Shown: piece by piece, positions 7,989 through 16,894 of the stretch
Layout: every line of letters begins with the position of its first letter
Numbering within the stretch: the first letter of the stretch is position 1
Source of the DNA: Scytonema sp. UIC 10036
GTDB taxonomy: Bacteria > Cyanobacteriota > Cyanobacteriia > Cyanobacteriales > Nostocaceae
NCBI RefSeq assembly: GCF_009725235.1
Contig: NZ_WJFC01000179.1
Span: forward strand, 1-27,602
Length of the DNA: 27,602 bases
Direction of reading: 5' to 3'
Program-made: the position numbers and the translations under genes
Notes under the pieces: generated by a model
What the model was told of the DNA's origin: nothing
Databases searched by the model: none
Seen by the model: only the letters and a program-made list of their open reading frames with translations

Positions 7989-8285
7989 CAGTTGCTGCTT
8001 TGCTGCAACTTCAAGTGTAAGTTTAACAGTGACTCGTGACCAGTGACCAGTTAGGTTAATGACTCATAGGTGTCTGGGGTCAGAATGCCTTGAATTGAAG
8101 ATATTCATTTTTCTACACAAAAATCTTGAGTAATACTTTAAGAAAATATGTAGATATATTTCAAATTAAAGAGTTTTATCTTGCAATTCAACAGAAAATA
8201 TTAAAAGTTAAAAAAATCATAAATATGGTTAATATTGGCAGGAGATTTTATAACATAGAGAGAAATAAGCGGACGAGGGTATTAA

Positions 8286-8663
8286 ATGGAGCCATTACAA
8301 AAGCAAGTCCTGACATTGAGTCAAAAACTGGATGCCCTCTACCAGGTCATTGAGCAGCTTGATGGTAAGGTTTCTCAGGCGTTATCAGATTGCTGCTTGG
8401 CAAAAGAAGAATCTAGGGATAATTTTCTGGGAAACAGCGGCGATCGCCGTCACCAGTTCAAAGGACATAGCAGTTTCAATTCAGAGCTTGAACATAAGGA
8501 TGTCATAGCAGATGGCATATATTCAGATAGCAACCTTCAAGGTGGGGATAAACAAATAACACCAGAAATTCAAATCCAACGCCTGACAGCACAACTAACA
8601 GCCGCATACAATCGCATTGCTGCTTTAGAAGAACAATTACTTCTTAAAAGAATAAACTCTTAA
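8286..8663 (+). CDS. Small coiled-coil hypothetical protein
   Basis: The 125-residue product has heptad-like helices at both ends: MEPLQKQVLTLSQKLDALYQ and onward (1-34), and IQRLTAQLTAAYNRIAALEEQL (about 97-118). A polar, low-complexity middle with an in-frame HIP1 site joins them. It may be an oligomerising or scaffold protein; I recognise no named family. The ATG is preceded by GAGGG eight bases upstream. An overlapping frame at 8126-8353 is weaker and lacks such features. No neighbour is co-directional, so it is probably transcribed alone. Confidence 0.7.
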   Translation: MEPLQKQVLTLSQKLDALYQVIEQLDGKVSQALSDCCLAKEESRDNFLGNSGDRRHQFKGHSSFNSELEHKDVIADGIYSDSNLQGGDKQITPEIQIQRLTAQLTAAYNRIAALEEQLLLKRINS

Positions 8664-8863
8664 TTTAAATCAAATTAACTTTTTACTTTTGAGTTTGAAC
8701 TGAATCTTCTGAATCCCCACTCTCTTAAATTCATTCACTAGTAACGATCCCCGAGTTTTCAATTCAGAAAACAAGTTTTTTCACAAATTAAAGCTGGAAC
8801 AACTTTTAGTCGTCGTTATACAGGCAAAACCTGCTTGGGCGGGTCTCAAAAAACAATCTTCCA

Positions 8864-10063
8864 CTAGTTCCCATAGGCGGACTGTATTTGTTGTTCAATA
8901 GCTTGCAAAAGTTGGTGTTGTTGCCAACCTTGGTAGAGATAAGCCGCAATGCAAGCACCACCAGCACCTACACCTTCTTTGACAAAACCCTTTTCGTAAG
9001 CTCTCAGTTGCTCATAACGAGATTTAGCAAAGCTTAGTTCGGTGGCAAGTAAGGGCGGAGTAAAGAATTCATTAGGAGTGCTGCTATGCCAACCAATAAG
9101 CTCGGCTAATTCAACAGTTCCACCCGTTGAGTCCTCTGCTACCCAACGGGTTGTTCCCACGATGACTTCTTCAACTCGCCAAGGTAAGTCATAAACTTGT
9201 GCGATCGCGCAAGTCAAAGCGTACACTGCCAACATTTGTGTTCCACCGGCAAGCAAAACACCACAACTGCGACTCAAAGCAAGAGTCATTCCAGCAACTG
9301 CGACTTGCATGGGATCGCCTACTGCAGCGACAAGTTGGAGGGGATCGGGAAAATTTTGGATTTTGGATTTTGGATTTTGGATTAAGGTTTGAGAACTTTC
9401 TTTCCCAGCCCCCATTTCCCAATTCCCAATCCCCAATCTTGCTTTGGAAAGTCCAGTTTGGACAAGCGTCCACTTTTGAGCGTGATTGCAAACAGGGTGA
9501 CTGCTGTTAACTTTTCCTACAGCTTGTATGCCCAAACCAGTTAATATTGCTAGGGCAGTTGTCGTTCCTCCAACAACGCACTCGCTTAAAATGTAATAGT
9601 CTTTTCGGTCATGATTTGCTAGTCGTTCGCCCCATTCCATCCCTTGCTTTAAGAGATGGTGAACTATTGCTATATCCATTGCCTTACCTTGGCTCAAACA
9701 CTTAGCTGGAGAACCCCCCAAATCTATGACAGGAACAGGAGGGGACTGAGGCAAACCAGCATTAAACACATATACTGGGATTTTTAGTGTTTCAACCACA
9801 GCACGAGTTATGAAAACAGGAGACACACCAGCTAAGAGTGAAGGTAGGGGATACTTGGGTTTAATGCCAGTACCGTAGTATAAAAACTCAGCATCTGCAC
9901 AAGCAGTATATTTTCTATCCTCCGGCGTTGAACCAGCCGCAGAAATACCTGGGATCAAACAAGTGTCAGTAAATCCTAAAACGCAAGCAAATACGGGTAG
10001 ACAACCTCGATACTTAGTTATCCATTCCCGTGCTTGCTCAATTTGTGTATAAATGCGAATCAT
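8864..10063 (-). CDS. CobT-like nicotinate mononucleotide:base phosphoribosyltransferase family protein (TIGR00303 type)
   Basis: Members resemble CobT, which makes alpha-ribazole phosphate from nicotinate mononucleotide and dimethylbenzimidazole for the lower ligand of cobamides; the exact reaction of this cyanobacterial/archaeal branch is less certain. Family blocks are the N-terminal CVLGFTDTCLIPGISAAG split at 27-44, GGTTTALAILTGLG (165-178), NSSHPVCNHAQKW (186-198), QLVAAVGDPMQ (243-253) and GGTQMLAVYALTCA further on. At 399 residues it is longer than I expect for the family. Residues 210-237 are the translation of intergenic heptamer repeats lying between two conserved blocks. It is third in a minus-strand row after the Crp-family and DUF2232 genes. 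The ATG lies only nine bases after heptamer repeats, so it has no visible Shine-Dalgarno. Confidence 0.82.
   Translation of the reverse strand: MIRIYTQIEQAREWITKYRGCLPVFACVLGFTDTCLIPGISAAGSTPEDRKYTACADAEFLYYGTGIKPKYPLPSLLAGVSPVFITRAVVETLKIPVYVFNAGLPQSPPVPVIDLGGSPAKCLSQGKAMDIAIVHHLLKQGMEWGERLANHDRKDYYILSECVVGGTTTALAILTGLGIQAVGKVNSSHPVCNHAQKWTLVQTGLSKARLGIGNWEMGAGKESSQTLIQNPKSKIQNFPDPLQLVAAVGDPMQVAVAGMTLALSRSCGVLLAGGTQMLAVYALTCAIAQVYDLPWRVEEVIVGTTRWVAEDSTGGTVELAELIGWHSSTPNEFFTPPLLATELSFAKSRYEQLRAYEKGFVKEGVGAGGACIAAYLYQGWQQHQLLQAIEQQIQSAYGN
9353..9436. repeat. Heptamer repeats inserted in frame inside the CobT-like gene
   Basis: Four copies of the heptamer ATTTTGG and three of a CCCAATY-type heptamer flank an AT/C-rich middle. 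This is the composition of short tandemly repeated repetitive (STRR) DNA normally found between genes. The stretch is a multiple of three and adds about 28 residues including NPKSKIQN without breaking the frame. Confidence 0.75.
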
Positions 10064-10072
10064 ACAGTTTTG

Positions 10073-10141
10073 TTAGTGGTTAGTGGTTAGTGGTTAGTAG
10101 TTAGTAGCAACAACCAACAACTAACAACCAACAACTAACAA
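10073..10141. repeat. Heptamer repeats (TTAGTGG type) in the DUF2232-cobT-like junction
   Basis: Three TTAGTGG heptamers and TTAGTAG variants are followed by their near complement (CAACTAACAAC type), so the segment can also fold. It fills the whole gap between the two genes. Confidence 0.85.
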
Positions 10142-10765
10142 CTATTCGTAATCTAAAATAACTTGTACCCAACGTGGAGGGCGGGGAATTGGATTTCCCA
10201 AGCGATCCAAGAGCAGCCATGCGCCCAAATGTACTACAAACAGATAAATAAAATTGTTCAAGACAATGAGAGCGATCGCGCCGACTTGAATCAAGAATAC
10301 GCTAGGGGTTGACAAAATACCTAATTTGAGGAATATCCACTCTATGAAATCCGTAACTTGATTGATGATGTAAATCCAAAAGTCTTCATTAGATAATACA
10401 GACAGCAGCCACACGCGAAAAAATACGCCCAAAGTTCCTAAGAGCGTACCCAAACTGATGGAAACAATCCAAGGAACGCGGCGAGTCCAAGTTGCCCCCA
10501 AAAGAACACCCATAAAAGCAAAGGGCATCACAAAGAGAAGACTGCGTACTGGTCCCATGAGCACTGAGAGCAACAAACCAGAAGTCACAGCTGCCATCCA
10601 TGCTGCCCTGGTGCCCCAGCGAAGATAGACTAGGGCAATAGGTACGGGGAAAAATATCCGCAAAACTGGTCCTAAAGGAAAGTAAAAATTAATAAACCAA
10701 ATTAAGCTCGCAGTGCTAGCTAAAAATGCTGTTTCCACCACTCTTAGTGGTGCTTCCAACTTCAT
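10142..10765 (-). CDS. DUF2232 family multi-spanning membrane protein
   Basis: The product is a hydrophobic inner-membrane protein with about five or six helices, for instance VVETAFLASTASLIWFINFY, VSISLGTLLGTLGVFFRVW and VGAIALIVLNNFIYLFVVH. Conserved-looking turns are FPVPIALVYLRWGTRAAW and LRIFF. The pattern fits the DUF2232 (YybS-like) family, whose members resemble ECF-transporter substrate-binding subunits, but the ligand is unknown. I chose the ATG at 10765; an upstream in-frame GTG at 10798 lies against heptamer repeats and would add eleven polar residues (MIKQNDFNKNS). It sits between the Crp-family gene and the CobT-like gene and may share a transcript with them; the link to cobamide metabolism is only positional. 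Confidence 0.75.
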   Translation of the reverse strand: MKLEAPLRVVETAFLASTASLIWFINFYFPLGPVLRIFFPVPIALVYLRWGTRAAWMAAVTSGLLLSVLMGPVRSLLFVMPFAFMGVLLGATWTRRVPWIVSISLGTLLGTLGVFFRVWLLSVLSNEDFWIYIINQVTDFIEWIFLKLGILSTPSVFLIQVGAIALIVLNNFIYLFVVHLGAWLLLDRLGNPIPRPPRWVQVILDYE

Positions 10766-10798
10766 AGAATTTTTATTAAAATCGTTTTGCTTTATCAC

Positions 10799-10875
10799 TT
10801 GTCATTGGTCATTGGTCATTGGTCAAGTGTCATTGGTCAAGTGTCAAGTGTCACTGGTTGCTGGTCAGGTGGTGA
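10799..10875. repeat. Heptamer repeats (TCATTGG and TCAAGTG types)
   Basis: At least six imperfect heptamers in a row fill the gap between the Crp-family gene stop and the DUF2232 gene start. Confidence 0.85.
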
Positions 10876-10878
10876 CTG

Positions 10879-11577
10879 CTATACAATCATTCGTTCGAGC
10901 GCTGATAGATCGGGAATACAGATAACATCTTGCTCTCGTTTAATCAGACCTTTTTTTTCTAACCTTGTTAATACTCGTGTGACAGTTTCCCGCGCTAATC
11001 CACTTAAACTGCTTAATTCCCGGTGAGGTAAGTTAGGAATTTCTGTTCCTGCTTGCGCCTTCTTACCCTGTCCTTCAGCCAAAAACAACAATGTGTCTGC
11101 CACTCGCGATTGACTGTCAGATTCCCGCAATCGCAGACGCCGATTGACTTGGCGCAATCGCCGCGCCATCAGTTGTGCCAATCGCACTCCTGCCATGGGT
11201 TCTGTGTAAAGCAATTTAAGAAAATCCTGGGATGGCATACTCCCAATTACTGTAGGAGTTAGTGTAATTACGTCGGTGGAGCGAGGTACTTCGTCGAGAG
11301 CTGCCATTTCGCCAAATAATTCTCCTTTTCCAAGGATATTTAGCGTGACTTCTTTACCCTCTAAATTGTATGTACGAATTTTTACCCAACCCTCCATAAT
11401 AAAATACACAGAACCGCCCCAATCATTTTCCAACAGGATAACTTGGTTGGCTGGGTGAGTGCGGGTCACAAGATGGTTGAGCGCAGGTTCTACGACAGCT
11501 TCTGGCAGCCCCTGAAAAAAGGGAGCCAAGTTCATCCAGGAATTGCCAGGTGCTTGTAAGCTATACCTTTCTTCCAT
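10879..11577 (-). CDS. Crp/Fnr-family transcriptional regulator
   Basis: The 232-residue protein has the two-domain Crp layout: a cyclic-nucleotide-type beta barrel (about 15-115) with phosphate-binding cassette LFGEMAALDEVPRSTDV (E90, R99), a long dimer helix (about 125-150, rich in Arg) and a C-terminal winged HTH, LPHRELSSLSGLARETVTRV (183-202), followed by the wing. The Glu and Arg of the cassette are present, so cyclic-nucleotide binding is possible but unproven. No cysteine cluster of the Fnr type is seen. It is first in a minus-strand row with the DUF2232 and CobT-like genes and diverges from the large Hsp70-like gene across a 559-bp region. I cannot tell which named cyanobacterial Crp-family member it is. 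Confidence 0.88.
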   Translation of the reverse strand: MEERYSLQAPGNSWMNLAPFFQGLPEAVVEPALNHLVTRTHPANQVILLENDWGGSVYFIMEGWVKIRTYNLEGKEVTLNILGKGELFGEMAALDEVPRSTDVITLTPTVIGSMPSQDFLKLLYTEPMAGVRLAQLMARRLRQVNRRLRLRESDSQSRVADTLLFLAEGQGKKAQAGTEIPNLPHRELSSLSGLARETVTRVLTRLEKKGLIKREQDVICIPDLSALERMIV

Positions 11578-12136
11578 TACTACATCTTTACTGTACTGTT
11601 AAGCTGCAAAATATAACAGTTCCTCTGTAAGCATATGCTATTAAAGCACAACCCACTAAAATATAAAGCTAAACTATGCTACACGATATGGTAGTTGGAA
11701 AGACCCTTATAAAAAAGGTTTACCTAACTATTAAATTAGGGTAAAGTTTTCCAACAATATCGTGCAGCTAACGCGCCTCTCTCAACGGTCACCAATGATA
11801 CAAGCGCTACTGCATTACATTGTAGACAAACTAAACCCATGATACTCAAGATCGTTTATTTTTGGTAACCTAAGATTTCTAACAGCAAGCTGCAACAAAA
11901 ATATAGGGATGAGAGAAAAAGAACAGCGTGCAGGACGAGATTCGGTCAAATTGCCAATTAATAGCACTTTTTGTGTGCCGAAACAGCAGCGACCTGTTAA
12001 GCTATTCTCTCAAAGTAGGCGAATTTTTGACACATCATATTGATAGACACTGCTATTCACGAATAACATAAATTGCAACAGTTGTACAGCAATTCCTATA
12101 TCACCCAACCTACAGTTCTATATAAGGTAACTTAAC
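11578..12136. promoter_or_regulatory. Divergent intergenic region between the Crp-family and Hsp70-like genes
   Basis: These 559 bases should hold the promoters of both flanking genes. The one clear structure is a long imperfect inverted repeat at 11682-11764. I find no TGTGA-N6-TCACA (Crp) or GTA-N8-TAC (NtcA) site that I would defend and no coding frame. Confidence 0.5.
11682..11764. repeat. Long imperfect inverted repeat, possibly a structured RNA or MITE-like remnant
   Basis: Outer arms CACGATAT / ATATCGTG (11682-11689, 11757-11764) and next arms GTTGGAAA / TTTTCCAAC (11694-11701, 11747-11755) stack with a small internal loop. Inside, TTTACCTAA pairs with TTAGGGTAAA with one bulge. The whole 83 bp can fold into one hairpin on either strand. 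Confidence 0.5.
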
Positions 12137-15100
12137 GTGACTTCCCGGTTAACAGAAACTCAAAACTTAATTGCAGATATTGACCGCTTACTGGCTAACA
12201 AGCGACTGTCTAGGTTTTTCTCCAGTCAAGCCTCAGAACCCAGACAGATTTTAGAACAAACTCGAAGTTTCCTAGTCAGGTTGAAAGAAAGCGACGAACA
12301 GGAACGCGAGCAACAAATACAACAATCTCCGTTGCTTGTGAGATTTGCAGGACACGAAGAAACTCCCCAAACATCTCCTGGGGGGCAGTACGAACTTCAA
12401 CAACAGGAAAGCGCTGATACTTCTACTGTGAAAGGAGAATTTTCAGCTTTTCTGGCACCTTTGCAAGCAGAATTGCAAACCCTGCTGCAAGAACGGGCAA
12501 ATCTTGTGGAGGAAATCAGGCAATTAGAACAAAGGCGGTTGCATAACTACTCCTTAGCACAACAAGTGGCGAATCAAGAGCACATGATTTCAGAATTCTT
12601 GCAGGTGCTTAAGAATCGCCTTGTCACTGGTTCAACATCTAACGTAACTGAGACAAATTTTCAAGAAGCGCCCCTTCCCAGTAGTGACAATGCTTCTGCT
12701 ACGGTTAGTCCCATAAGTTATGTACAGCCCGTCACAAGTTCTACTCAAAGTTCTACTCAAGCACCTTCACTGCACTCAGCAGATCGAGTTGAGGAGGTAG
12801 CAAGACTCGCCCGCGAACTCGATCAAAAGTTACTAGCACTTGATGGAACTGTGAACGTTGTTTTTGACTCCCTACAGCGCAATATCCACACTTATCATGA
12901 GTCCCTATCACAAGCTCTTGCAAGAATGCACAGCAAAGGAGTGCAGGGAGAGCAGTTACTAACGGGTTTGATTGGTAATTTAACACAGCATTTACAGCAG
13001 TACACTTTTGATAGCGAGCCATCTACTAATGATGTAAAAGAGGAAACCTTAAAGCCTTCCCGCTCTCAACAGTTAAAACCTGAGTTACCAGAACCCAAGC
13101 CAGTTGAAACATCACCCTCACCCACACATACTGTTATTGCGACTCAGGTTGGTTTTCCAGTAAAAAATAACACTGTGATTACAGAAATTGTAAGTACAGT
13201 GCCATCTCTTCTCAATCAAGACACGCAAAAAAAGTTAGTTACTTATACTACTTCTGATAGCGTGGCTCCGGATAGTTCTCAAACAGAACCTGATGAAGTC
13301 GATCGCCTGTATGCCAGCTTGTTTGAAAATGAGGCACAAGATCGGGGAACAAATGTAGTAGCAAATGAGGTAACAAAATTAACCAATAAGGCAAGTGTAG
13401 CAACAGTAGCAGTATTGAAATCGGAGGTAACGAACGATCCTGCTGATGCTCCCATTACACCTGTGATTGCCCAAGTGCAACCAGAAGTACCATCGCGGAA
13501 AGTTCCTGTGGAGGTTCAAGAGGTTAAAAAGGCAACAAATTTTATAGATGAGTTGTTTATGGGGATCTCCCCATCCACAAAAACTTCTTCACCAAAAATC
13601 AATCCCATCCCAAAGGTAGTTCCACCAGAAGTCACTCCTCAAATCAATCAATCAACACATTTTATAGATGAGTTATTCCTGGATGTAACGCCATCCTCAT
13701 CTACCCACACTCCACCCCTAGCAACAAATCCATCTCCCTTGGTAGCACCACAGGAGATGATTCCTGAAGTGAAAAAGTCCACAAGTTTTATAGATGAATT
13801 GTTTACAGAGACTCCACCCTTAACAACAGATGGAGAACAGCTAGATTCAGCAACTTTCTTACACGAAGTGGTTTTTGAAGCACCGAGTACGACGACAGAT
13901 TTGGCAGAGCGTAAGGCAACGGATTTAAAGGAAGAGTCAATTACAGATGAAACAACGCCATCAGCACAGCCAACAAATCAAGAACTCCCTGCAGATTCTG
14001 CCGCTTCGATATCAGATCCGTGGGTGGAAGGTTCGGAGAAAAAACTTTTGAATCGCACTGAGACTGGCATTCAGGAAAGACATGAAGTTCCTGTGGAAAG
14101 TACAGAGTTAGATGAAGTGGAGAGCGATGGCGCAACTCTTATGCTCGATCAACCGCCCAGTGCTGACACCATTACGGCGTTAACTGACTTATTGAATGAA
14201 ACAAGTGATGGCGAACAGGTTCTGGAAGAATCTTCTTTTGGTAGAACGGCAAATACGGGAATTGCTACAACACACGCTCAACCTTCAGTTGCGATCGTCG
14301 ATAGTCGTGATGCAGATTCTTCTCAAGAAAGTTATATTCTTGCTTCTCCACAAGAAAATTTGCTACTACAGGAGGAAAATCGCTCTCCAGCGGTTGCCGA
14401 TATTTCTTTGGAGGAAGCCCAGTTGCAGCAATTGGAGCAGGATTTGGCGAGTTTTGATGGAGAACTCAATTCTCTCCTGCAACCTCTTCACAATTTAGAA
14501 AATAGAGAAAATACACAAAGTCGGCTCATACCGCAAGAAGTTCCACAGCCTGCGCTTCCTGAGTCTGGTTCAGCAGCAGAAAAAGAATTGGTGGCTGCAA
14601 CTGAAAAAAAAAATGAAGCGACAGAAGAACAACTTGTGGGTTCTTTAGTTTCAATTTCTCGTTCCACAGATGACAATGAAGTAACGCTTGAAACGGCTAA
14701 CTCAGTTTGGTATTTAGGAATTGATTTAGGGACGACTGGAATTTCTGCAGCCCTGTTAAATCGCTCTACAACGGAGGTTTATCCTCTCTACTGGATGGCA
14801 GAAAATCAACCAGAGGCAAGTACGCAATCTTTTCGTTTACCTGCAGAAGTTTATTTACCAACAGCTTCTGTAAATGTTGGTGAAACAGAGAGTTCTCACG
14901 AGCAAACGCCACCAGCGGCAGTGGGTGAAGAAAAGTTACCGGAGGGTGAAGGTGGAAGTTCTCATTTAGGTACAACTCAATCCCAAAATCTGTTTTCAGC
15001 GCGGTTAAAACCGTATTTGCAAATCGCCCTTCCTTACAAAAACGAACAACAAAAATGGGAACCAGTTTTGCAGTTAAATGACTTTTCTACGGTTCCTCTG

Positions 15101-16621
15101 GTTTGGGTTGTGCGATCGCTTTCAAAATTGCTGTTAACCTTAATGGCAGATCGCAGCAGCACAACGTTAGGTTTAACGGCGGCGGCTGTTGGTATAGAGC
15201 AAGACATTTTCCGGGCTATTATCAGTCGCGTGACTGGTGTGATTTGCAATTGCCCGTCGAATTGGTCGGAACAGTATCGCTTCAACATTAGAGAAGCTAT
15301 ACTCATAAGCAAACTGGTACGGCACTCACAACAAGTCTTCTTTGTGGAAGAAGCGATCGCGTGTTTGCTGTGTGAACTAGATGGTGCCAACGGTGAGATT
15401 GTCAAAATCAAAGGGCGGCAAGGTACCCGTCTGGCAAAAACCAGCGATCGTCCTTTGAATGGCAGCACTCTTGTCATTAGTATTGGAGCCGACGTCACAG
15501 AAATGGCGCTGGTAGATTTGCCAGACAACTTAGAAGACTTAACCCACAACGATTTCATGCTCCACGGGTTTACCCATGCGGGTTCGGGAATTGAGCAAGA
15601 TATTATCTGCCAATTGCTACTTCCAGCAAAATGGCGGCAACCGCGAACTGACAATCAAAGCGATAGCAAAACCATCAGCAGCAACCCCTGGCATTGGCAA
15701 CCATCCATTCCTGGCTTAGATCAAATGAGTTTTTCTAGCCTGGGTTTAGAAGAATTAACTTTGCCAAGAGCAGGAGAACCCGACTTGGTAGAACGAGTGC
15801 GCTTGCAACAACGCTTGGAAAGTTCATTGTTAGGAAAAGCAGTTGTGGATGCAGCTGTTGCCCTCAAGTTAATCCTACAACATCAAGAATCCTTTACCTT
15901 AGAATTAGCAGATCAAAAATGGGTGTTGCAGCGAAGAGACTTAGAAAGCCAAGTGTTTGTCCCCTTTGTACGTCGTATCAATCGAGAACTCAATAGATTG
16001 TTAGTCGCTAAAGGGCTACCCACAGAAGCAATCAATCAAGCCATATTAACAGGAGGCGTTGCATCCTTGGGAGCAGTCAGTCGGTGGCTGCGTCAAAAAT
16101 TACCAAATGCCAGGATTATCCAAGATTTGTACCTGGGTGAAAACGGTTCACCCACTTGCAGCCGGGTAGCATACGGTTTAGCCGTGCTTCCCCTGCATCC
16201 TCAAGTCTTGGAAGTTTCCAGACAACAGTACACCGATTACTTCCTGTTCACAGAATTGCTGCGACTCTTGCCAACTCGCCCGGTATCCTTTGGCGAAATC
16301 ATTCAGTTGTTTGAGAATCGCGGTATCAACACGCGCAACTGTCAGCAGCGCTTGCTTGCTTTTCTAGAAGGCGAACTTCCACCGGGGTTAGTACCAACAA
16401 GTACTGAAGCGACTTGGCTTGTTCCCAGTTCATCCGAGAATCCCGATTATCAAGCCCTCTCGGCTGCACCACTTTTTGAAAAACAAGGAAGTCTTACCTA
16501 TCGTCCCAATACTCAGCAACTGCAAGCGATCGCTCGTTATCTTGATGCCATCAAAGCCAGTACCCGACAATCACTAGATGAACCCTACACTGTTAATTTT
16601 GCTATAGGTGTGCTTCAGTAA
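12137..16621 (+). CDS. Large Hsp70/actin-fold family protein with a long disordered N-terminal region
   Basis: The 1494-residue product has three parts. Residues 1 to about 290 are mainly helical and coiled coil (LQTLLQERANLVEEIRQLEQRR and similar). About 290-850 is an acidic, Pro/Thr/Ser-rich linker with three copies of FIDELF (469-474, 509-514, 551-556). The C-terminal part is an Hsp70-like ATPase: phosphate-1 loop GIDLGTTG (861-868), a phosphate-2-like strand VISIGADVTEMALV (about 1112-1125) and an adenosine-site motif ILTGGVASLGA (1303-1313). A helical tail of about 100 residues follows. The phosphate-2 loop lacks the usual DxGGGT, and no Hsp70 substrate domain is evident, so it may act as a nucleotide-gated scaffold more than a chaperone. 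The start is a GTG with AAGG ten bases upstream. It is likely cytoplasmic. Confidence 0.8.
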   Translation: MTSRLTETQNLIADIDRLLANKRLSRFFSSQASEPRQILEQTRSFLVRLKESDEQEREQQIQQSPLLVRFAGHEETPQTSPGGQYELQQQESADTSTVKGEFSAFLAPLQAELQTLLQERANLVEEIRQLEQRRLHNYSLAQQVANQEHMISEFLQVLKNRLVTGSTSNVTETNFQEAPLPSSDNASATVSPISYVQPVTSSTQSSTQAPSLHSADRVEEVARLARELDQKLLALDGTVNVVFDSLQRNIHTYHESLSQALARMHSKGVQGEQLLTGLIGNLTQHLQQYTFDSEPSTNDVKEETLKPSRSQQLKPELPEPKPVETSPSPTHTVIATQVGFPVKNNTVITEIVSTVPSLLNQDTQKKLVTYTTSDSVAPDSSQTEPDEVDRLYASLFENEAQDRGTNVVANEVTKLTNKASVATVAVLKSEVTNDPADAPITPVIAQVQPEVPSRKVPVEVQEVKKATNFIDELFMGISPSTKTSSPKINPIPKVVPPEVTPQINQSTHFIDELFLDVTPSSSTHTPPLATNPSPLVAPQEMIPEVKKSTSFIDELFTETPPLTTDGEQLDSATFLHEVVFEAPSTTTDLAERKATDLKEESITDETTPSAQPTNQELPADSAASISDPWVEGSEKKLLNRTETGIQERHEVPVESTELDEVESDGATLMLDQPPSADTITALTDLLNETSDGEQVLEESSFGRTANTGIATTHAQPSVAIVDSRDADSSQESYILASPQENLLLQEENRSPAVADISLEEAQLQQLEQDLASFDGELNSLLQPLHNLENRENTQSRLIPQEVPQPALPESGSAAEKELVAATEKKNEATEEQLVGSLVSISRSTDDNEVTLETANSVWYLGIDLGTTGISAALLNRSTTEVYPLYWMAENQPEASTQSFRLPAEVYLPTASVNVGETESSHEQTPPAAVGEEKLPEGEGGSSHLGTTQSQNLFSARLKPYLQIALPYKNEQQKWEPVLQLNDFSTVPLVWVVRSLSKLLLTLMADRSSTTLGLTAAAVGIEQDIFRAIISRVTGVICNCPSNWSEQYRFNIREAILISKLVRHSQQVFFVEEAIACLLCELDGANGEIVKIKGRQGTRLAKTSDRPLNGSTLVISIGADVTEMALVDLPDNLEDLTHNDFMLHGFTHAGSGIEQDIICQLLLPAKWRQPRTDNQSDSKTISSNPWHWQPSIPGLDQMSFSSLGLEELTLPRAGEPDLVERVRLQQRLESSLLGKAVVDAAVALKLILQHQESFTLELADQKWVLQRRDLESQVFVPFVRRINRELNRLLVAKGLPTEAINQAILTGGVASLGAVSRWLRQKLPNARIIQDLYLGENGSPTCSRVAYGLAVLPLHPQVLEVSRQQYTDYFLFTELLRLLPTRPVSFGEIIQLFENRGINTRNCQQRLLAFLEGELPPGLVPTSTEATWLVPSSSENPDYQALSAAPLFEKQGSLTYRPNTQQLQAIARYLDAIKASTRQSLDEPYTVNFAIGVLQ

Positions 16622-16894
16622 GAGGGATTGGGGAGACAAGGGGGAATGCCATCTCTTGCGCCTCGTTCCCTGGCTTCCCCTGGGAATGCCATGTCCTCCC
16701 CTTGGGCTACTACCTTTTACACAACCGTATGTATCGCAATTTATCAACCTACATTAAAAAAATACGGAAAATTTAAATATTCCCCGATTTGTGAAAGATT
16801 GTATAAAATTTTTATTTTGACCTTTCAGCTACAGCCATTACTTGTCTATATTAATACTTATATAAATCTCAGTGGTAAAAAAACTACTCCAGCC
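16622..16894. other. Repeat-bearing gap before the sugar transferase gene
   Basis: A segment at about 16640-16710 repeats GGGAATGCCAT and CTCGTTCCC-type words of the family seen at 18903-19019. The rest is AT-rich. The sugar transferase frame is open back to 16628, but the translation here is low-complexity and unlike the family. Confidence 0.5.

Noticed and set aside
8126..8353. 75-codon plus-strand frame before the coiled-coil gene
   Set aside because: It overlaps the better-supported 8286-8663 gene, has AT-driven composition and no ribosome binding site.
15034..15654. 206-codon minus-strand frame inside the Hsp70-like gene
   Set aside because: It lies fully within the ATPase-coding part, has a Cys/Ser-rich shadow composition and no domain.
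16628..16894. N-terminal extension of the sugar transferase
   Set aside because: The frame is open, but the translation comes partly from a dispersed repeat and the rest is AT-driven; the domain starts near 16895. Kept only as a stated uncertainty.
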